A stretch of DNA of 11,117 bases from UKL13-2 sp031430555 (GTDB taxonomy: Bacteria > Pseudomonadota > Gammaproteobacteria > Burkholderiales > Usitatibacteraceae). Positions 6,602 through 11,117 of this stretch are shown here, piece by piece. Within the stretch, counting starts at the first letter, position 1. Each line of letters opens with the position of its first letter. A model generated the notes under the pieces. It had not been told where the DNA came from and made no database searches. It saw only the letters and a list, made by a program, of their open reading frames with translations. The position numbers were made by a program, and so were the translations under genes. The stretch lies in NCBI GenBank assembly GCA_031430555.1, contig JANPBQ010000277.1, positions 1 through 11,117 of the forward strand, written 5' to 3'.

Positions 6602-7210
6602 GTGGCGATCGTGGGTGCTGCGCTTGATTCGGTTGCCGTCAAATTAATTAACCGCGTGCTGGCGGATTACCCGCTTGCACGCGATCAACTCTCGGCACAT
6701 GCCGGCAAGATCATCGATGCACAGGTCGGGCCGCTCGCGTGCCGGGTGCGCGTTGCCACGGAAGGCGGCGTTGAGATCGTCGGCGAAGGGTGCAACGCCC
6801 CGATCGACGCATCGTTTCACGTCGCACTGGCCTTGCTACCGCGACTCGCACAAAAAGATGAATCCGCATTCCGCGAAGTGGTGTTCACGGGCGACAGCGA
6901 ATTCGTCGCCCTCTTGTCCACCCTCGCGCGCGAAGTCGAGTGGGATATCGAGGAAGATTTGAGCAAATTAATGGGCGATATCGCCGCACACCGCATCGTC
7001 GATACCGCCAAACAAGCACGCGCCTGGCGGCGGGATGCGGGGCTCCGCTTCACGGAAAATGTGGCGGAATATCTCACCGAAGAAAAGCGCGCCTTCATCA
7101 CATCGACGGATCTCGAATCATTTTCGCGCGACAACGAAATACTGCGCGATGAACTCGCGCGGCTTGAAGCGCGGCTGGATATCCTGTCGGCAAGATTGGC
7201 CGCTTCCTGA
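6602..7210 (+). CDS. ubiJ: Ubiquinone biosynthesis accessory factor UbiJ, SCP2-like (202 aa)
   Basis: UbiJ is a non-catalytic cytoplasmic factor that, in E. coli, binds ubiquinone intermediates through an SCP2 lipid-binding domain and helps the hydroxylases and methyltransferases work as a complex. Here the SCP2-like region spans about 10-125. The family-typical C-terminus is present: EYLTEEKRAFITSTDLESF at 156-174, then a coiled-coil with RDELARLEARLDILSARL (182-199). The ORF starts with GTG at 6602, 12 bp after the Tim44-like stop. A second in-frame GTG at 6611 is an alternative, and neither has a strong Shine-Dalgarno, so coupling to the previous gene is likely. In many proteobacteria ubiB follows directly; here a 286-bp repeat-bearing gap and an unrelated membrane protein gene follow instead. 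Confidence 0.9.
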   Translation: MAIVGAALDSVAVKLINRVLADYPLARDQLSAHAGKIIDAQVGPLACRVRVATEGGVEIVGEGCNAPIDASFHVALALLPRLAQKDESAFREVVFTGDSEFVALLSTLAREVEWDIEEDLSKLMGDIAAHRIVDTAKQARAWRRDAGLRFTENVAEYLTEEKRAFITSTDLESFSRDNEILRDELARLEARLDILSARLAAS

Positions 7211-7278
7211 TACGGCACGCGCACAACGCCATTGTGAAAACACGTTCAGCAGAGCGTACTTCTATGTACTCCCAAAAT

Positions 7279-7368
7279 CCCGTCATCCTCGCGAACGCGC
7301 GGATCCATTTTTCGTTGCAATTCAATTGTTCACGAAACTTGGATCCCCGCGTTCGCGAGGATGACAGG
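7279..7368. repeat. REP-like inverted repeat pair (BIME-like element)
   Basis: Two 29-base arms, 7279-7307 and 7340-7368, are inverted copies of each other with two mismatches and are separated by 32 bases. Each arm is itself an imperfect palindrome: ATCC(T/C)CGCG, a two-base AA loop, then the complementary half. The spacer continues the symmetry with TTTCGT against ACGAAA and a central CAATTCAATTG. Translated, the arms give the CHPRERGDPS-type pseudo-peptide seen in many spurious proteobacterial ORFs, a sign of a dispersed extragenic palindrome. It lies beyond the ubiJ stop, where it could fold in mRNA and protect or end the transcript. It could also be a scar of a REP-mobilising transposase (RAYT); none is in the window. 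Confidence 0.85.
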
Positions 7369-7428
7369 ATAAATAGACGCGCCCTAAACATAGATCGCCA
7401 CTGGGTGCGCCTTTCGGGATGCTTTTAC

Positions 7429-7467
7429 CCTGAACGCCGCGCCAGTGCTGGAGTTTCGCCATTGCTG
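7429..7467 (-). repeat. Short dispersed repeat, copy B
   Basis: This copy overlaps both relatives: 7429-7461 pairs with copy C (2679-2720) and 7441-7467 pairs with copy A (407-434). The core CCAGTGCTGG is a near-perfect dyad. A second inverted pair, CACTGG at 7399-7404 and CCAGTG at 7442-7447, could fold the stretch between them. Together with the REP-like pair it fills most of the 286-bp gap 7211-7496, in which I see no gene. Confidence 0.6.
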
Positions 7468-7496
7468 ACTGATCGTGACTCCCGCGTTGCCGCACC

Positions 7497-8072
7497 ATGA
7501 CCGCACCCGACGAGCGCTCCCCACCGCCTTCGTCACCCGCACGGAAGGCAGACACCACTGCGCCGTGGCCGCGACGCTTGCTGCGAACACTACTCACGAT
7601 CCCGCTCGCACTATGGATTTTTTTGGAAGAGTGGGTGTGGGACGAAATGCTCGCCTTCATGGCGTGGCTGGGAAGACTGCCGCCCATACGCTGGGCGGAG
7701 GCGCAGATTTCGCGATTGCCGCCGTATGCCGCACTCATCGCGTTTGTCATCCCCGGCGCGATACTGCTGCCGTTCAAATTCGCTGCCGTCTGGCTGATCG
7801 CGCACGGGCACGGGGCTTACGGCCTCGTGGTGTTCGTAATTGCAAAAATCGTCGGCACCGCGTTTCTCGCGCGAATTTTTTCGCTGACCAAACCGGCGCT
7901 GCTGACCATTGGCTGGTTCCGCCGCGCCTATTTCGCGATCACCGGATGGAAAGATCGGCTCTATGCCTATGTCCGCGCGCTGCCCGCGTACCAGCGCATC
8001 CGCGCGGCGGCGCGCACGTTGAAAATGGCGGTCAAGGCGCGCTGGCATGAGATGTTTGGCGGCGTCCGATAA
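7497..8072 (+). CDS. Conserved hypothetical multi-pass membrane protein, 191 aa
   Basis: I recognise the general type, a small uncharacterised inner-membrane protein of proteobacteria, but no named function. The first 25 residues are polar and Pro-rich. Hydrophobic segments lie at about 28-43 (LLRTLLTIPLALWIFL), 77-101 (YAALIAFVIPGAILLPFKFAAVWLIA, with a Pro-Gly kink) and 107-129 (AYGLVVFVIAKIVGTAFLARIFS). The C-terminus from about 140 is basic and aromatic (WFRRAYF, WKDRLYAYVR) and probably faces the cytoplasm. The frame starting at 7475 is open over the same span but encodes an Arg/Ala-rich, non-hydrophobic product, so this frame is preferred. It follows the repeat-bearing gap and is followed by a strong hairpin, so it is probably a transcription unit of its own. 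Confidence 0.75.
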   Translation: MTAPDERSPPPSSPARKADTTAPWPRRLLRTLLTIPLALWIFLEEWVWDEMLAFMAWLGRLPPIRWAEAQISRLPPYAALIAFVIPGAILLPFKFAAVWLIAHGHGAYGLVVFVIAKIVGTAFLARIFSLTKPALLTIGWFRRAYFAITGWKDRLYAYVRALPAYQRIRAAARTLKMAVKARWHEMFGGVR

Positions 8073-8082
8073 TTCGCGCCGC

Positions 8083-8113
8083 GATGCGCGAATCGGCTTG
8101 ATTCTCGCGCATC
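8083..8113 (+). terminator. Hairpin behind the membrane protein gene, possible terminator
   Basis: GATGCGCGAATC pairs with GATTCTCGCGCATC across a 5-base loop, leaving a 2-base bulge on the right arm. The hairpin begins 10 bases after the stop codon and is followed by CTTTCG rather than a full T run. It would isolate the following secreted-protein gene. Termination is inferred from position and stem strength. Confidence 0.5.
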
Positions 8114-8153
8114 CTTTCGAGCTTAAGAAAAATCCGATTCCCGGCGAACTTGC

Positions 8154-8159
8154 TACACT
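8154..8159 (+). promoter_or_regulatory. Possible -10 box for the dockerin-type secreted protein
   Basis: TACACT in the context CTTGCTACACTG, placed after the upstream hairpin, is a common form of -10 element. No clear -35 box is seen. If used, it gives a leader of roughly 85-90 bases before the ATG at 8253. Confidence 0.3.
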
Positions 8160-8252
8160 GATATGTCCTGTCCTGCATCTCGTCGCCCGATGGGCCCGCT
8201 TTGCGTCGATGGCGGCAGTGGGCACCGGGAATATGCGAATGAGAGGATTTCA

Positions 8253-10412
8253 ATGTTCTGCTCTACTGCGACAAAATTCGCCGACACTTTGCTGCCGAGA
8301 TTCATCCACGGCTGCTTGGCACTTTGCCTTTTTTTCACGGCAATTACCGCCAATGCGCTTTCCCTCACCGGCGTGCAATCGCGAAAAACCCATGCACTCG
8401 CGACCGGTGAGTTTCCGCTCAACATCGACACCAATCCGCCATCAGGAAAAGCGAGCATCGAATCGCGCGCGATCGGTGCCAGCCACCGCATCGTATTTCT
8501 TTTCGACGGCCCGGTCGCCACGCCCGGTACGCTGACCGTCATCGATGAAGTTTTCGCCAACGTACCGGGTGCTACCGCCGCCGTTTCCGCGACCTTGAAC
8601 AACGAAGTGGTCGTCACCTTTCCAACGCTGGGCAACAACAAGCGCCTGCTGATTTCATTGAACAACGTCGATGGCGTGGGCTTAAATGTCTCCGCCACGG
8701 TCGGGTTCCAGATCGGCGATGTCAACCAATCGGGCAGCGTGACGGCGCAGGATGTGAGTAGCGTCAAAGCGCGCGCCGGGCAGTCTGCCGCCAACACCAC
8801 GTTTCATTTTGATCTGAACACTTCAGGCCTCATCACGGCGGCCGATATTGCCGCCGTCAAATCGCGTACCAGCGGTTCGATCTTGCCGCCGTTCAACCTG
8901 CCGCCAACGGCGAATGCAGGTGCAAACCAGATCATCACCATTCCTGCGATCGCCAATCTTGCGGCCACTGCGAGTGATGACGGCCTGCCGAATCCGCCGG
9001 GGGCGCTCGCGTTGTCGTGGACGCGTTTCAGCGGCCCGGCGACGATGGCATTCGGCAACGCGACGGCGACGAACACCACCGCGAGCTTCACCACCGCTGG
9101 TGTATATGTGCTGCGCTTCACGGCCAACGACAGTCATCGAAGCGCATCGTCGGATGTCACCATCACTGTGAACCCAGGTGCCGCGACGACATTGACCGTG
9201 TCAGGTATCACCTCTCCGCGCATTGCGGGTAGCGCCGGAACGGTGACCGTCACCGCGCGGGATGCAGGCGGAAACGTCGCCACGGGTTATGTCGGCACCG
9301 TGCATTTCACCAGCGATGCCGGCGCGGTGCTCCCCGCCGACTACACATTCACCGGTGGCGATGCCGGCGTGCGTACGTTTCCGGTGACATTGAATACCGT
9401 CGGCACGAGGAGCGTGACCGCGACCGATACCGTCAGCGCGGGCATCACAGGGTCGCAGACGGGGATCACCGTCAACTCGGCGGTGCTGCCGGGGCTGTTT
9501 GAAAAATTACATGGATGGAACAAGGATGTTTCGGCGTTGCCGGTTTCATCTCGATCGGCGGCGATCATCAGCACTTTGCAAAACGTCTACGGTGGATGGG
9601 GTAACGGCAACAAGTTGCAAATCGATTTTTCAATTGCCATATTGGATGCGGACAGCATGACACCGCGACGAAACGTTTTTGGGGCACCAAATTACTACTT
9701 ACCCGATAGCGAAAGCGTCCCGTTCCTAATGCCCGCACCGGTCAATGGCTACGCGGAAGGCAACCCGGGCTATGCCTGCAACACGGCAGGCGAAGATTGT
9801 CATATTCTCGTTGTCGAACGTAGCGAGAAAAAATTGTACGAGTTGTACAACGCGACAACGTCTGGCGCGAACTTCATCGCATTGGGGGGATTTGTGTGGG
9901 ATCTCACCAAGCAATACGGCCCAGAATTGCGCGGCGAACAATGCACCTCGGCCGACGCGGCAGGGCTGCCGATAGCGGCGCTGACGCCCACGGCGGATGA
10001 GGTCGCCGCCGGTGAAGTGCCGCACGCGTTGCGATTCATATTGCCCAACTCATACATGAAAGCGAGCGTGTATGTCCACCCCGCGACGCATGCCGGTGGG
10101 CCATCGAGCGGCCTTCCTGATGCGCCGCCCTACGGCGTGCGCTTGCGTTTGAAGTCCACATTCAATGAAACGCCGTATAGCACCGGTGCCAAGGTAATTT
10201 TGCGTGCAATGAAAAAATACGGAATGATCCTCTCCGATGGCGGCAACATTGCGCTTACGTTCGCAGATGACCGGCTATCGACCGCAAAGTGGTTGGACGC
10301 TAATGTCAACATCGTCGCGCAGACGTTCAATACCATTGGCGTCAGCAATTTCGACGTCGTCGATCTCGAACCAGAGATTGCCCTCACCTACGACTGCGTG
10401 CGCGCACCCTGA
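8253..10412 (+). CDS. Secreted modular protein with dockerin-like, PKD/Ig-like and unknown C-terminal domains (719 aa)
   Basis: The ATG at 8253 is chosen over 8163 because GAGAGG lies seven bases upstream and a signal peptide begins there (hydrophobic core 20-34, cleavage after TANA). Residues 37-152 form a beta-rich domain of the kind that precedes dockerins. A dockerin type I-like pair follows: D156, N158, S160, D167 and D187, N189, S191, D198 sit at calcium-loop positions, each loop followed by an AAVKSR-like helix. PKD/REJ-like residues lie at 216-308 (PTANAGANQ to VYVLRFTANDS) and an Ig/invasin-like domain at 310-410. The module 411-719 is unidentified; it contains CHILVVERSEKKLYELYN, CTSADAAGLP, HALRF, YVHPATHAGG and ILRAMKKYGMILSDGG. 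Six Cys in it may form disulfides. I know similar ADAAGLP/ALRF/YGMI patterns from secreted proteins of soil bacteria, without a proven activity. No sortase or membrane anchor is seen. Confidence 0.85.
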   Translation: MFCSTATKFADTLLPRFIHGCLALCLFFTAITANALSLTGVQSRKTHALATGEFPLNIDTNPPSGKASIESRAIGASHRIVFLFDGPVATPGTLTVIDEVFANVPGATAAVSATLNNEVVVTFPTLGNNKRLLISLNNVDGVGLNVSATVGFQIGDVNQSGSVTAQDVSSVKARAGQSAANTTFHFDLNTSGLITAADIAAVKSRTSGSILPPFNLPPTANAGANQIITIPAIANLAATASDDGLPNPPGALALSWTRFSGPATMAFGNATATNTTASFTTAGVYVLRFTANDSHRSASSDVTITVNPGAATTLTVSGITSPRIAGSAGTVTVTARDAGGNVATGYVGTVHFTSDAGAVLPADYTFTGGDAGVRTFPVTLNTVGTRSVTATDTVSAGITGSQTGITVNSAVLPGLFEKLHGWNKDVSALPVSSRSAAIISTLQNVYGGWGNGNKLQIDFSIAILDADSMTPRRNVFGAPNYYLPDSESVPFLMPAPVNGYAEGNPGYACNTAGEDCHILVVERSEKKLYELYNATTSGANFIALGGFVWDLTKQYGPELRGEQCTSADAAGLPIAALTPTADEVAAGEVPHALRFILPNSYMKASVYVHPATHAGGPSSGLPDAPPYGVRLRLKSTFNETPYSTGAKVILRAMKKYGMILSDGGNIALTFADDRLSTAKWLDANVNIVAQTFNTIGVSNFDVVDLEPEIALTYDCVRAP

Positions 10413-10430
10413 CGCAAAGCCACACCCACG

Positions 10431-11117
10431 TCAGCGCCCGCGCGGGCGCGGCTGCGGCGCCATCGGCGGCACGTCGGGATGATCGATCAGGCGCAGGAAT
10501 TTGAACCCGGCCAACACCTGCCCGGGCTTGCCGGCGGCGGCATTGCGGGCTTCGCGCTCCTCCGCGCGCGCGATGAATGCGTCGAAGGTTTCTTCGCGCA
10601 CGGCCGGCTCGGCTGAATGCAGAATGTGCCGCGCGCCATACGGCCCGATCACCACCAGGCCCACGTGCGAGACCCAATGCCCGCCGTTGCGCGTTGAAAC
10701 GATATTGACCAGATCGCCCTGACGCAATTGCCCGGCGATGTCCGCGACCAGATTTTTGGCGAGAAAGGTCTCGGTCGTTTTTTCCACCGGCACGGGTTGA
10801 TCCAATTGATAGCGGGTCTTGAAAAAACGCGCGCGATCGACCGTGAGGTCATACATCGCCGTGCGCGCGCCGCCAAGCTCGGTGGTGATGTCGCGCACCA
10901 GCCAACGATTCTCACGATTCCAATCCGTCTCGGTGTAGTGGTTGCGAGTGGTGACGCCGATCACCCCGTCGCGATAGCGGATGCGTTGCAACATCCAGAA
11001 AAACTCCGCCCACGATTGCGACAGCGCCATCGCATAGGTGTGCTCGGCGAACACCACGCAATCGCTCTTTTCCAGGCTGAATAGCGGCTGCGCATCGACG
11101 GTCTCGTAGGGAAATTC
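10431..11117 (-). CDS. DUF1460 protein, NlpC/P60-fold amidase/peptidase-like (5' end outside window)
   Basis: The visible 228 residues are the C-terminal part of a DUF1460 protein, a family in the NlpC/P60-like cysteine hydrolase superfamily and sometimes annotated as N-acetylmuramoyl-L-alanine amidase-like. The frame stays open to the right edge; the GTG at 11057 is not the start because the catalytic segment lies before it. Counting from the edge, C20 in SDCVVFAEH is the expected nucleophile and H151 in GGHWVSHVGLVV the expected general base, with HILHSAEP after it. FWMLQRIRYRDG and RNHYTETDWNREN are family-typical. The signal peptide, if any, is outside. The C-terminus is Pro/Arg-rich. It converges on the dockerin-type gene, with 18 bases between the stops. 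Substrate is not deducible; cell-wall peptides are the usual suggestion. Confidence 0.85.
   Translation of the reverse strand, partial: EFPYETVDAQPLFSLEKSDCVVFAEHTYAMALSQSWAEFFWMLQRIRYRDGVIGVTTRNHYTETDWNRENRWLVRDITTELGGARTAMYDLTVDRARFFKTRYQLDQPVPVEKTTETFLAKNLVADIAGQLRQGDLVNIVSTRNGGHWVSHVGLVVIGPYGARHILHSAEPAVREETFDAFIARAEEREARNAAAGKPGQVLAGFKFLRLIDHPDVPPMAPQPRPRGR
10434..10449. repeat. Perfect 16-bp GC-only palindrome at the convergent gene end
   Basis: GCGCCCGCGCGGGCGC is its own reverse complement. It lies at the end of the DUF1460 coding region (codons for PRPRGR), 21 bases after the stop of the secreted protein. It could act as an RNA hairpin for the plus-strand transcript. No T run follows, so it is not a classical terminator. 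Confidence 0.45.

Noticed and set aside
7322..7777. A minus-strand frame containing CHPRERGDPS
   Set aside because: This peptide is the translation of the REP-like arm and is a known type of spurious ORF. The rest is antisense to the membrane protein gene.
7475..8050. A 191-residue plus-strand frame overlapping the membrane protein
   Set aside because: Same length and almost the same span, but the product is Arg/Ala-rich with no membrane pattern. The 7497 frame gives clean hydrophobic segments and a normal composition.
8153..8800. A 215-residue minus-strand frame
   Set aside because: Antisense to the dockerin-type gene, which has a good ribosome binding site, signal peptide and domains; the shadow product resembles no family.
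1..11117. CRISPR arrays, tRNA or rRNA genes, toxin-antitoxin or phage-defence genes
   Set aside because: No regularly spaced direct repeats, cloverleaf-like or rRNA-like stretches, or defence-type protein motifs were seen.

Overview
The window looks like a chromosomal segment of a betaproteobacterium, or a close relative, with fairly high G+C. The evidence is gene content and order: a sugar-phosphotransferase (PTS) relay of EIIA(Man)-like protein, HPr and enzyme I without any permease, diverging from a DUF971-ubiE-Tim44-ubiJ ubiquinone cluster of the betaproteobacterial kind. The species cannot be read from the sequence.

Layout. Positions 1-374 (+) are the C-terminal end of an IS30-family transposase cut by the window edge. 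Positions 426-3394 (-) form a co-directional run: PTS EIIA, HPr (ptsH), enzyme I (ptsI) and a small conserved hypothetical gene. Positions 3563-7210 (+) form a second run: a DUF971 protein, an NTF2-like protein, UbiE, a small exported protein, a Tim44-like membrane protein and UbiJ. NTF2-like/ubiE and ubiE/exported protein each overlap by ATGA, which suggests translational coupling. Positions 7211-7496 hold no gene but contain a REP-like inverted repeat pair and a copy of a short dispersed repeat. Then come a small membrane protein (7497-8072, +) with a hairpin behind it, and a 719-residue secreted modular protein (8253-10412, +) carrying a dockerin-like calcium-binding pair, Ig/PKD-like domains and an unidentified C-terminal module. 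Converging on it is the 3' part of a DUF1460 cysteine peptidase/amidase-like gene (10431-11117, -).

How the genes fit together. The PTS genes make a phosphate relay from phosphoenolpyruvate to EI, HPr and EIIA. Without EIIB/EIIC nearby the likely role is regulatory. The plus-strand cluster centres on ubiquinone: UbiE is a C-methyltransferase and UbiJ a lipid-binding accessory factor. The NTF2-like and exported proteins are uncharacterised, but their overlaps with ubiE make them candidates for a linked role.

The least ordinary items are the dockerin-bearing secreted protein with its unknown C-terminal module, the short repeat present in three copies at gene ends, and the two uncharacterised proteins coupled to ubiE. 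I see no CRISPR array, tRNA, rRNA or obvious defence system.
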